Assembly (NCBI GenBank): GCA_000499405.2
Contig: HG738137.1
Coordinates: 7,812,001-7,876,000, forward strand
Origin: Onchocerca volvulus
Taxonomy: Eukaryota; Nematoda; Chromadorea; Rhabditida; Onchocercidae
Length of the DNA: 64,000 nt
Direction of reading: 5' to 3'
Part shown: positions 37,612 to 51,000 of the stretch, piece by piece
Layout of the letters: every line of letters starts with the position of its first letter
Position numbering within the stretch: the stretch's first letter is position 1
The notes under the pieces: model-generated
The model's input: the letters and a program-made list of their open reading frames with translations, nothing else
Database searches by the model: none
What the model was told of the DNA's origin: nothing
Translations under genes and position numbers: made by a program

Positions 37612-37617
37612 AATAAA
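37612..37617 (+). terminator. Candidate alx-1 polyadenylation signal
   Basis: First AATAAA downstream of the alx-1 stop codon, giving a 3' UTR of about 0.87 kb. No transcript evidence. Confidence 0.4.
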
Positions 37618-38334
37618 TTTTTGTATATATGATTATGTAATATATATCATCTCGTAAACATATTTGGTTCCTATACCAGCATTCTAATAATTGCTAATTG
37701 TTGTAGAGGGAAGAGGATGTCATAAAAATAATAAGTCAAAAGTGAGTTAAACAGAAATGACGTTTAATTTTCTATACATTTTCATTTCTGTTGATCAAAA
37801 TATCTTAGGTAAAGATCATATTTTTGTCGCGCAGCAAACAAGATCATTGATTTTTAAACAAGTACAGTGCATATGATCTGTTCACGAATGCAATAAAAAA
37901 AAAAAAGATCAAAATGAAGATATTGGTAATTAGGTGCCGCGGCTAATGAATTAAGCTAAATCTATTGTATAGTAATGATAATTGCGACAGTAAATTGTGA
38001 TCTACATTGTCGCAACAACGTTTGATTCTTGAGATGAAATTGTATGACTATTTTCTATGAATATAATCCTTCAGTAAGGATCAAGGGAGGATTTGTTTCG
38101 CCGCAAGCCGCGCTATACAGCTTCATCGTTTATAATTGGTCTTAAAACGCGCCAAGCCCATAATGCAACAATTTCGTCTCGACATCGTAGAATGGTGTGA
38201 TCGATTTTTTTTATCTTCATTATATTTGCAGGTGCGAGGCTGGCAATAAAGTGATTTTTCTTTTTCGGCATATGAGATCCTTTGGGTATTGTGGTTGAGT
38301 AGGTGATACCGTTAGAATCATCTGTGCATAAAAG

Positions 38335-38480
38335 TTCTGATTACTATCCACGTATATTCATGATATCACTGATAATATCTTGATGTCGTTCGAGATACTC
38401 TAGCATCTCTAGATTCTGACTGCTATCCACGTATATGCATGATATCACTGATAATATCTTGATATCGTTTGAGTTACCGT
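38335..38480. repeat. Tandem duplication, period 79
   Basis: The block TTCTGATTACTATCCACGTA...ATATCACTGATAATATCTTG at 38335 is repeated at 38414 with a handful of substitutions. It sits about 0.6 kb upstream of the next start codon, so it may be in a promoter. Confidence 0.9.
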
Positions 38481-39054
38481 AGCATAACGAAAACTTTCAT
38501 GTCTCTTGCCATCCATGAAAAAGTTTATTAACAAATAAACTAATGAGAGAACATCTTCTGTACCTTATACAAACGCCCACCCACTTCAATGATTTGTTTA
38601 ATTATATCACATCATCTGTATCCGAAATTGCGAAATCATCGAAGTACAGAGTAAAAAAATAGACTACATCGAAGAAGGGCAGTGAAGAGATTAGACTGGA
38701 AAATGCAAGATCCATTGAATTGAATCGATAAAGAATCATTTGGTTATTTGGAAATCCATGAAATTTGATGCTGGTATAATTGCAAGGGAGAGGACAGAAA
38801 TAATTAATGGTTGTGATAGATTTGATTTGATTCTAGTAAGAATGGTAGAAACTATCTTCCGGAAATGTTTGTAGTTCAAATTTAATTTTAAATTATTTAT
38901 AGGTTTTAAGAGAATATGGTAGTTATGAAATTTAGTAGTGAATATGTGAAGGAGAGAATGAGAATTAGATAAGGAATAATTTGGATGTCACTCATCTCTA
39001 AATTTTGATCTTGGCTTGTATTTATCCTTTTCCGAATTTTTAAGGAAAAAAAAA

Positions 39055-39061
39055 TTTTCAG
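39055..39061 (+). promoter_or_regulatory. Splice acceptor upstream of the FLYWCH-like gene start
   Basis: ATTTTCAG ends at 39061, 31 bases before the ATG at 39093. This is the expected position of a spliced-leader acceptor in a nematode gene; a cis-spliced 5' UTR is the alternative. Confidence 0.55.
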
Positions 39062-39092
39062 AGTAGCATATTTACATATTTTGAGAACACCT

Positions 39093-42000
39093 ATGACGGA
39101 TTCTGTTAACGCAGGAAATAGTTACGAACAGAGCCAGCAAGAAATGGAAAGTGGCGAAGTGGAAATTGTGGATTCTGGTCAGGTGAATAAGTTTTTTGCT
39201 GGATGGTAAAATAGTTGATATGCTGTTTGTTCGAATAAATTAATACGATCTCTAATGAGGGAAATCAAATTAGGGAAATTTGGGGAATTATCTTATTAAG
39301 TCGAAGAAAAACAAAATAAAATTCGCTTTTCTAAATTTTGTATTTCAAAATTTATTTGAAATATTGTGTCAAAAAAAATTTCTGCTTCTTTTAATATTTG
39401 TTATATTAATTTTTGGTTCTATTAATATATTTAAGCTAAATGAGCTGTTATAAATAGTTAATAGAAATTGCGAAATATTCAGTCATATTTTACCAAAATA
39501 TTCAAAAATATTGGTTCATCAATACCGGTCTATTAAATTTTGTAAATCCCACTCAATTGTTAGGTCATTGATGAGTTGGATGAAGCATTAATGCAAATTG
39601 GTGATGCCAGTGGCAGTGAACAACATGGGGAATATGTTGACAGGATGCATGAGCAAGGAAAACAAGGGGATGCAGTACAGCAAGATGTCGGCCTACATAT
39701 GGTAAATATTTTATGTTAGCTTTTGCAAATTTTTCGCTTTTGATGTTGCGAAAGATCTATAATCCGATTTTATTGATGATATGTGGATTCTCTTACAGAG
39801 CGTTAGCGAAGAAGTGATTGTCGAAACGGAAGGAAGTCATCCAGCAATGTCTCCAGCTCCTGGAAGTGATGTAGGAGATATGGAAGAATGCATAAATGAT
39901 GAGGAAGGTCTATATAGCGATGATGAAGACCATTCAGATATGTTTGCTGACCGAGAAGTTGATCAAGTTATCAGGGATCCAGTGACTGGAGAGGTCTGAT
40001 TGTGATACCGTTCTACTATAGAATTTTCAGAATTTTTTTATGCTCTCAGATGAAAATTGATGAAATACGGTTATATGGAGAAAGTTCAAAGAAAATATTT
40101 CTCGAAAAAAAGTCAATTTGTTTAAATACTTTTGATAACATTCAATGTAACAGATAAGTTTAACAATGGATTTGGAAGATCTTGTATCTCGGACGATAAC
40201 TTTTGATAATGGTGAAAGAATTATTCTATGTTTTTCAAAACGATGTCGTCCTCAGATAGCCTGGAATGGACATCTTTACGTTGCGGCATCTGATGTTAGT
40301 TTTCAGCAGTTATGTGTATACTATACTTGGGAAGATGGAGAATGGGAAATTTTCCATCCAACTACTTCTTTCTATTTGAAATTAAAATTTAGTAGAGCGA
40401 ATGGTGTGCTTGACACATTAAATTGTAGCTGATAAATTTAAATCTTTATTAATTCCACTTTTTTAATGGCTCTTTATCTCAAAAATAATAACAAGTCATT
40501 AAAAACTGGATACATAGTTTGGAAATGAATAACAGAATAAGTTTTAGAACATATCTCATGGCTTATTGAAGTGTAAAGTAAGATTTGATATATTGAATTA
40601 TAAAGTCTAAAGCTTACTGTTGAAGTTCTTAATCAGTTGTTTCTTCCGATTCCAAATCCAGATGTAAAAATAATTGATTTTTAAATTTTTATAAATAGCA
40701 TGAAATTGAAAAATTGTTTCAGTTGAGTGAAATCAGTTATACAAAATGGCGTTGTGTAAATGATGGATGTCCTGGTGCTTTACGCACATCTCCTGGATTG
40801 ACCGAATTACGTTCTTCTGGGCATCACCATTTAACTACATGTAAACCGGATGACTTACGAGTAAGCAGTTTTTGATGAAATTTAGATCAGATCAATAATT
40901 ATGACCAAGTTATTTTCGCCTATTTATACTTTAAAATCGAAATTCATGCAAATAATTTTTTTATTTAGGTACGTCTCCGCATTGTTATTTATGATCTACG
41001 TCTGATGGCCGAATTTACGGACGATCCATTGGAAGACCTTTATAGTCATTTTGGTATTATTTTTTATTACTTAATGATCAAATTTTCATTATTTTGGGCC
41101 ATGATTTATATAATATTTCAAGCCAACAATGTATTATTTCTTCAGTTGAAAAGCTAGCCGCTGAAAATCCAGATGTTTTGGCTTTGTTTCCTCCTTTGGA
41201 TACACTAGTAAAAAGATTAACAAAGCATCGAGAATACAAGGTGAGAATTTTCTTCATTTTCAGTGAACCATCATTACAAAATAATTTTATGATATAGCAT
41301 GATCATGTATACAAAGTATTGTCCGAATGTTTAGTGATTGTTAGTTCTGAAACATTATTTCAATATGCTAAAAATGCGAATTGTCGAGGTGGGTGATTTC
41401 ATAGTGATAACATTCGAAATATTTTATTTATATTTACTTTCTCTCGGAAAAAAAGATAGATTTTTCGTTTCTCCCGTTCTCTTTAGATTAATATCTTCTC
41501 TAATTACCAGTCGTAAAATTCTTGTCAGCTGCAGAACTTTAGTAATTTTGAAATCGAAATGGTCATGTTGAAGACTGTTGACGCTTAGACTGTTTTACTT
41601 AATTGATGACTTTCGAAAAAACATAGATCACTATATGTATGTAATATTGTAACTTTGCTTAATTTTTGATCTAATTTGTATCTAGATAAGGTGACATTTT
41701 TATAGACAGTTCTGTCATAAAAATTCCCTGCAGATCAAAAATACATCTTTCGAAATATCGATAATTTTTTTTTTCTACCTTTCTTACTCTTTTTATATTG
41801 AACTGAAATAAGATAATTAAAGCAAAACTAATGATTTCTAACTGTTTCATCGTACTGGCTATGTACAGTAGAATAAAGTTAGGATAATTATCTTAGACAA
41901 GTTCAAAAAACGAGAAAGAATAAATACTACGTTATGCACTTTTATTTTCTGCCTGTTATTTAAAATTAATTTCAAGATATATCGTCGACGATTTGAATAT

Positions 42001-45000
42001 GAAAAAATAATGGCCGAGCGACGTCGTGGTTTACATTCTAAAGGTAACATATTTTTGAATTTTCTTGTCATTATCGGGAATTGTTTAATTGGTTCTTATA
42101 ATAGCTTGCTTGATTATTAAATGAAAATAACGTTAGATAATACAAATCAAATTTTCTAAATAATGAAAGCTTCAAGTTGGTCTAGGATGTAAAGTTTTTG
42201 GGTTATATTCTTTTTAATGATTTGAACATAGATCATTGTAAATTTGTCGGATTTAGATTGCGCTCCTGCAATGCTTCGAAGAATGCGTCCATTTCCACCA
42301 GTTCGTTTTTCTTATTTTTGCATATTTATCTTCTCATTTTTACAAGTTCATATCTCAGTAACTAGCCTGTATATCTTTGTAGGCTGAAGATGGTGTTTGT
42401 TTATGTTTTTGAATTTTCTTTATTGTCGGACTAGAAAATTTTCAGAAAATAATTTTCATTCCTCTCATTTAACACAGATTGCAAATTTCTCTTTGTGTAT
42501 AAATAGTAATTTTCTGGAAATAAGAATAAACAATGTGCTAATTTTTTACCACACATTTAGTCGGTATGTATCGAATGCGGTATATCCATTGTAACTGATG
42601 CGGACACTACGTCTCAGGAGAATTTTGTGGATCATGTTTCGCAAGATCATCAAAGAGAAGCCACGTGTCAATATTATTCGTTTCCGGGAGTACATCTTTT
42701 TGAGGTTTTTGATTAGTCTGTTATTTAACAAAATAAAAACTAATTGGATATTGAAATAAAAATCTCAACAAAAAAAAAAAGAAAATAAAAAAATAAAAAA
42801 AATAAATTTCATCATAGTCTGAATTGACAGAAGGGGAACAGAAGGGGAAGATGTTGGAGATTTAAAAAGGATTAATAATGAAATACTTGAAGAAAGACGG
42901 AATGCTGATGTTAGAACAGAGATTTTCGGCAGCTTTGGAATAATGACGTTTTAAATGAAAGATTATAAAAAATTTTAGATTATTAGATTTACAGTTAGTA
43001 GTAAGTTATCAGATTGCAGCAGTGGATGCGTGAACTGCAACAGCGCAGCCGTTACAAAATTCGGCGTTTTTCAATGCATAATGAAAGTTTATTTTTTCTT
43101 TGTGCAGCAGACGATCGCTGGTGTCGCACTTATGGCGTTAATTCTGATGGTCTTCATTGCACTGCGTTTGTTCGTGTCTACGATTACAGAGTAAGTGAAT
43201 GCCTGTATTTAGCAAAGATCAGAAGGACAGTGTAGTGCTGAGAATATGACTTTAAATCAATGTGCAGGATATGGAAGTAGCAAGAATTTTATTCTGTTTT
43301 GCTGAACAAAAATTGAAACTAAGATCATTAAAAAAAAGAAAAAAACTGGAAATAAGACCACTTTTTATAGAACGATTTATAATTAGCGATATTGGCTATC
43401 GTTTGATAAAGAATAATAAATCTGAGAATAATAAATAGACTATCAAGATTTGTTTTGTATTTTAATACAAAACATAGTTTTAGATAGTCGAAATTCTTCA
43501 TTACAATTTAGCAAGAAGTAGAGCAAAACAACTCCCATACAAAGCAAAATTTTTTGTGAAGCATTCAAATCAAAAGTTTTTGGAATTTATAGCTAGAACA
43601 ACGAGTCATATGAATTTATGTTATATCTTGTTATTATCATTAATAATTCTTATATCTAAGTTTTCCATGTATTTTTATTATAAGAAATTAATCAAAATAA
43701 GTAAGCAAAAGCAAAATGAAATATAACTTTTTTCAGAGGGTTTCACGGCAAGAAACACGGGTTTTACGAATACAGTACTGTCTGGATCATAATTTTCATA
43801 GTGGTAAGTGATTTTCATGCTATGTAAATTTTTTAAGAAGAAGAATGATGTACAATAATTCTAGTTGTGTCAATTTTTGTATTAAGCTGAAACTAACCAA
43901 AGCTTTTACAGATGAGGATGCAACAGTTGATGCTCCATTTACTCCCGAAATTTTTATGCATGAAGTAGAAGAAAGACGTCTACGAACTGCTGGCATGGTG
44001 AAAAGTCATGCACAGCGCGCGCGACTTTTAAGACGAAGAAATGAAATAGGAAGTGAAATCATGTCAGGTTAGTTCTAATTATATAATTCTCGTTTTTATT
44101 GGCTGGAATAGCTAAATTGGTAGTTAGTGATATATATTATTGGAAAAATCAGCTTCACTTCTCATCTGTCATAGACTGGCTCTTGACCGGCTACAGACTA
44201 GTCTTTAACGCCATTCCTTGCAGATATTGCTTCAATATAAGGTATGAAAACTGTTGTACACTATTTCAGGCTAGTTCTATAATTCAAACGCCGCACCTTT
44301 AATTAACTGTAGAATTGTTAAATTGAATCATTATTTATTCAGTGCTTTTTCAAAGGTTAATATTAATAAAAATTAGAATAATTCAACCATAGTTGTGTCA
44401 CATCGACTGTTATTCGACGTTAGAATTGATGAATGTCACTTCATTTTTTCAAACTATTGTAATGCGTGTCTTCCCTTAATAGTGTTAAGTAATTACACAG
44501 CATAAGCCGCTTTTGAAATAAATACAATCCATACAAATTAAACTAGAAAAGTTAATGTTTCTGGCGACTGCCTTTTAATGAACGGTAATTTAAAGTGTTC
44601 AATGCTGTGCTTTTTGATTCGTCAACATTACTTCCCATGGTAATCAGTTTTATATTTCACATTGAAAAATATTTGAATAATTACAATAAAAGCGAATTCG
44701 TTATTTTGGTCACTTACAAGTGAACCGAAGTATGAGTTTCAGAAAATGGCGGTGTTTGGACGGAAGAGGGAGTCAGAGAAGATGACTCAAATTTGCAGTA
44801 AGTATAGTTCCATTAATTTTCTTTTCATATTTATTATCTTGTATTATATCCAATGTTCATTTTGTTATTTTGCTAAAACAACGAAGAATTCACTGTATTT
44901 TTAGAGAATTGGACGCTTACGCATCTGATGTCACCAAACGCACACCTCAAATACGAAATGATGATTCTGCGTCAGTAGTCGAATTTGCTGAAGGACCGGA

Positions 45001-48000
45001 TACTGAACACGACGGTTAATGTTACTTTCTCACTGTCGTTAAGTTTATTGTGTGTGCATCAAGATTTTTTTCCAAAGTAATGAAAGAAGAATGGAAGTTA
45101 AGGGATTCGTTATTTGGTTCAGTCATGTGCACGCTCTATTATTTCATTGCAGGCATGCACTGAATTTTCGATAGCTAACAGTTAAAATTTGAGTCAATAA
45201 ACATTATTTGAAATCGGTCTTCATTTTTTAGGACAGGAAGATACAGTTGGTGGTGACGGCGAACGAAATGTTGATTTTGGTATCGAGGGTAGTGAGGAAG
45301 GTGTTGGACAAGAGGAACAAGTGGGAGAAAATGCTGCATCGAAACTGAAGCGAGTAAACTTGCAAAGGCCTAGATTTATAGGAAGGTATACTAAACAATA
45401 AAAAATTTTTTGTCGTGCAAAAAATTGATACATTTTATTATGTATTATGTTGGAAAGATGGATGAGAAATAACGCTCTGTCCTAAATTTGTTTTGCACAT
45501 ATTGTATAGATATTAATATTTCTGTTAATATTATGTATCAGTTCGATATTAGATATAAAAGTTCTTTTTTTCGATATGCGCAACAAAATGCTGGTCAGCA
45601 TTTTCCATTTGGCAGAACTATCAAATCAGATTATGATGAAAAACGAGAGGTAAGCGTTAATGTGACTGTTAAATAACAAACATTACTTTTGTTAATTCCA
45701 CAAGAATCTTACAGTCTTTCAACTTTTTAAGCTATGGATTAAAGATTCATCCATAAACTTATGAAATGATAGGTTACATTTTTCAACTTTTTTTTCATAG
45801 TTATGAGATAGAGAAGTTTAGATTGCAGTAAAAATATAAATAGTACTTTAAGTTATAAAATTTGGCGATACTGATAGAAGGTTCGCTGTCAGATGATGAT
45901 GCAGCACGGTGTTCCTTATAATTCCAATTCAATAACTTTTATGACATTGCTATTTATATTAGTACTTAGTTGTGCAATAAATTAAAGTCCTGCACGTATT
46001 ACAGTTTTTTATACAGAAATCATTTGTTCACTGGAATTACTCATTTTGAATCATGGAATTAAGTCTTTTTAGGTGGCAAATTTGGTCGAACAGTGCAATC
46101 GTCGTGCCAGTGAAAGTCGTTCAATACGTTCTATTGAAAGCAGAGAAATTCAAAGTAGTGGTGGTCCGGGTCAGCCACATTACGTCACCCATCGATCAAA
46201 TTTTTCCAGCTATACACTTTATAATTTGGTCATGCAAATTGAATTGCAATGCGAAGTTTGTATTGTGATGAGTGATTTTCTTAATTTGGCTTTATCGAAA
46301 ATTTTGCCGAAATTTTTTTCAGAAATTTTAAAATGGTATTGCAAACTATAGACATTGTCCATAATATATACTGTGAGTCTCTTTTGAAATCTCTTTTGAA
46401 CACAATTTTAATTCAGCAATATCACTGTCGGCAAAAAAAAAAAAAAAAAAAAGTAATTTTGAATGGGCAAGCAATCCTGGTAAAAGTTTATGTACTTTAA
46501 TAAAATCAGTATGTTTTTACAGCTTTTCAAAGAACGAGCTCAGTCTGTGAAGCATATTGTGGCAGCGAAAAAATATTTGAAATATCTCACATCGCTCTGC
46601 GATAGCATTGCTACCGATCCAGACTGCAACAAACCAGTGGAAGAACTGGCAGCTGAAATTTTTGATTTGAAAGAAATTGTAAATAGTGGGATAGTAGTCA
46701 CTAAACAGACGAATTTGCTTCCAACATTAAGTTTTGGAAGCGGTGATGAAGGTAATAATTCAGTGCAGCAGCGTGATGGAAAAAGTGAATCGGAAACGCA
46801 GCCGCTTATCTTTCTTCCAGTGGTACCCGCAAGAAGCACACCAGAAGAATTAGGTGAATTTTTTACAGACCTTTTTTGATGGATTTTTCTGCTTTTTGTT
46901 GCTAATATCTTGACTAATTTTTCGATTTTTCTGTTACATGTTTTGGTTCATACGATTTTCGCAATACATGATGTATTACATTACCGCTTTTTGTTGTATT
47001 TTTTTCTCCTCTTTGTAAATTACTGTTTTTTTTTTATTTGTTCCTAATCTAAAAAAAATTTCGCTACCATCTGATGAAAAGTTCAATTCTTTTTTTTTTC
47101 ATTTTTCAGTATATGTAATTTGCTTAGAAAGATGGAGCTATTATGGATCAGTCACTTTCTTTCTTAGTATGAAGGGACATGAATTCTTGTTAATTTTCAG
47201 AAAAAATCACAATTGATGAAGAAGCAGAAATGGATGTTACCGAACAGTCTGAAACAGCGGTAATTTTTCTTCTTCATTGAATTTTAATCAGCATTATGCA
47301 AATAATTAATTGAATACAACTTTTTAAAAAGAGATTTTTTGTCAGGATACACAACCAAATTTAAGAAGATCAAAACGTGGAAAAATTAAGGAAGAAACTG
47401 ACATATCTTTCGAAGCGAAGAAAGGGAAAAAAGCTCCTCTAATTGCAATTCCAAAAGCAGAAACATCCGGAAGGTAACAGATTACAAGAAAACATTCATT
47501 TTTTTCATGTACAAGTTTTCTTGTTCATGAATTAAGAAATTATTAGATCACTCGAAAATTATATTTATGACAGTTAATTCCAGTGATGCTTCTTCAGTTT
47601 TTGCTCTCGCGATAGGTTATAACTCAGTATGTTCATATAGTGTACTGAATCTAAGAGGATATTAATCATAAGTTTTGAATAAAATGCAAGGATTTTAGAG
47701 GATGGTAGATATTGATCTATTATTCGAGCTGAAAAAAAAAAAATAAAAGCAAGTAACTTCAAATGCTATGCTCATTTTTAGACTTCGTTTTAGCATTGCT
47801 TTCACTGATGAGGAGAAAGTAGGCGCTAGATATGAACTAAAGTAATAGCTTGCAACTGGTTATAATTATTGGAAGAGATTAAAATCAGTGTTAAAAGATA
47901 TATTCGTTTTCTCCAACTTTTCATTATCTTGTTTCTGTCTGATTAAGTTGAGAAGAGAATGTTGAAAATTAGGAACTCATGGTTCTAAACATCATCGGAA

Positions 48001-51000
48001 CAGTCCAAACTGTTCATTACAATGAACCGTTAATAGTATATTTATTATATGTTGATTTTACAGTGAAAAATGGGATGTTGTATTGAGATAATCCTAAAGA
48101 CAGTTGATACTCAAAATTGTCTAATGAAACATTTGTTTAGAGAGCCATATCAAACAAGAAGAAGTCGTGGTGTCTTAAAGCCGAACACAAAGGGAGTTTT
48201 TGACAAGACAACATATGTCGGAGGAACGGAGGTTTCTTTAATTATTTTTAAAGAGACTATGAAGTTGTTCTATGCTACTTCAAAAAGAATAAAATAACTT
48301 TCAGCTCCATAAATTTGTATCTCATAGCTTTAGGATTATAGAAATGTTGCAGAATCAGCAGGGGAAGAGCAGGAGCAATTGCTAAACCAATTATATTATT
48401 TGCTTTTGCCAAGCAGCTGTAGAGAGAATTAATTTTTCATCTTAAGGAGCTAAGATTTCAGAAGGAGGGACATATATCTGAACTTTTTAATTGTGGAATT
48501 ATCATTTGGTTCTTACTATTATTCAATTTCACATGAATATTCTTTGAAAATTTTGAAATTTTTCAGGAAACTTCAGCAGAAGGAGATGGTAAGCATTCAG
48601 TTATTATTTGGGTGAATTAATTTTCTCTTCATTATTCTTACATTGCAGTTACTAAATTGTTAAAATTATTATCAGATTTGTATATTTCGTGACCAATATT
48701 GTCTTATAGAATCAGTGAAATCTCCAGAATCACGAGAAGCTTACACATTGAGTAAGTTATTTTAAATCTCTTTAAATTTGTGATTTCTGAATTTTTCCTG
48801 TCTAATCATTCTTCCGTTAGAATGTGAATTCTAGATTGTACTATTTTTATACTATTTAATTTGTATTTCATTTTCTTTTTTGTTATGTTATGTGCTATAT
48901 AAAATGGGTTTTGAAAATCACATGATTACTGTTTCTGATACAATATCAGTATACAGTATTACTTTGTTTTTTTTTTTTTAAACGCATTGTTTAAAGATTT
49001 ATTCTCTACTTTAAGGATGTTAAAACTATTCAAACGCCACAATGGTGTTAGAAGAGATGATTAAGTTAATGTCGGCAATTTTTGAATGAGTTTCAAATTA
49101 TTGTAAATATAGCTTTTTTAAGTGTTTATATCTTTTTTGATCTTTTTTATGAGCTTAACTGGAAATTAAGTCTTTAAACAGCGTGTTTTGATAAAGAAGC
49201 AATATAAATTTTAAAAAAATGAGAAAAATATAAAATAAATATAAATATGCATTCAAGAAAGAAAAAAATCAAACATAAAAATCTTTTTTCTATCAATTTT
49301 TTTATATCTTTGAGGGCGAATACCATTCAGTGGACAAAGCTCAAAATTGAAATTGGCTGGGCGTACCATGCATCTTGGCGGCGATTCGGAAGAACTAACT
49401 GGAAAACCGATGATTCTAAGATCTGCAGCTGGAAATTTGGTTAGTTTGATTTCTTAGCCACTGAATTATTTTCGAGGGAAATGTTGAAGAGAATGGATAG
49501 AAGGATTGGCGATGTATTAGTCAGTACGATTTCTAAAGCTTTTAATCAACGTGACGAACAAAAGTTAATTACTAACTTTTCGGTCATTTATTTCTAAAGA
49601 CTCATCAACATATCAGATACAGTTTGCTTGTTATGAAATTTATCTTTAGATGGACTTCTGTCATTTCATATCAGAATCTTTCTCTTATCATTAGTTTTGT
49701 TCATTTCTACTGTTGGTATAATAGCTCTGTCATAAACACTGTTGGATCTTAAATTTAGAACAACTTTCAATGCTTTATTCCTAAACAATGTTATATAAAT
49801 ATATTGGATTGTGAGAATTTTGAAAACTTTTTATTAGGTTGCTAAGTAGAAATAAATTTAAGAGAAATTAAGCATATTATTCTTGTATTCGTTATTTAGG
49901 TCACAGTGATGCGACGGTTTGATGGTCGTTTGATCATGGTTTCACCTCGAGCACTAGTTCAGAAAGGTAATATTTCGCTTTCATTAAAATCTTTTTTTAT
50001 TTAATCACAAAAGAATCTCTGAAGTTTGACAAGCATGCTAAAGCACGAGGGGTAGCGATCCTTGTGATTTTATTAGTTTTCTTTATGCAAAATGTTTTGC
50101 AGTAGTTGGGAGACTTACTCCTAACTAAATGACTAAATTTACTATGCTGGTAGTTCTTTCAGAGGATAGATCTGTCTGTTAATGTCTGATAAGAACTATA
50201 TCTCTTATTCGTAAATACATACATATTGATCTCAGATTCCCTATGGAATTCCTTTCGTAAATTTTATTTGTTGATTGATCTTTTTATGTAGCAAGTTTTT
50301 AAGGATTTTCTTGCTTAATTAATCTTTTTTCCGAAGTGCTGTTTTCTAGAATCGAAAACTTCGACCACTGAGGAAACACAGAGGGAAACGAGATCGCGAA
50401 GTGCACGAAATGCAGCATTCGGCAAAAAGACACCAAAATCTGAACAAATAAAAGATGAAGAAGAAGAAGAAGAAGAAGGAGAAGAAGAAGGAAAGGAAAT
50501 GAAATCGCAGAGGACAACAAGATCTTCAGAAAGACGTTCAGTCTATTCAAAATATTTAAAGAAAGATAAAGATCGGCGTGGTAATCGTTCAAATTTATCT
50601 TACCTTGTAATCTTTGCCATTAGAGAAATTGTATAATGATTTATTTCTATAGATCAGGAGTAATATATAGTGACTAAAAACATAATTTATTTTATTCAAG
50701 TATTTCAGACTTTCAATTCTTTTTATGGAATACTTTTATTTCAGATGAAAAAAACACAAGCTCAAGTTTATCAGAAAGAGGAAAAAGAAGGGAGATGGAG
50801 AGTGAAAAAACAAATTCGGAAGAAGCGGAATCTAGCAAACAGGAAACTATGCATGAAGTGGAGACTAGTCCGAAAAAGTTTGTATTTAAATATCAAATTA
50901 TATTTTCTGAATGCATGTGTTGATAGTAGATATTCTGTTGCTTCATCATCCAATGTTAGTTTTGAAATTGTGATTTGAAGTTCAGCATAAAGCAAATATC

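Larger units (their letters stand above)
36767..39054. other. alx-1 3' UTR and intergenic region
   Basis: No gene is supported. AATAAA at 37612-37617 is the first poly(A) signal candidate after the alx-1 stop, with another at 37892. The segment 38090-38170 is less AT-rich (CGCCGCAAGCCGCGC) and may be promoter sequence for the downstream gene. A minus-strand frame at 36902-37213 lacks splice support. A tandem duplication lies at 38335-38480. Confidence 0.6.

Noticed and set aside
45221..45433. Pro/Ser-rich minus frame
   Set aside because: It is a shadow of the acidic exon at 45232-45385 on the plus strand, which is supported by splice phase.
50299..50592. Leu-rich minus frame resembling a membrane segment
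   Set aside because: It is the reverse complement of the poly-Glu coding tract in exon 27 of the plus-strand gene.
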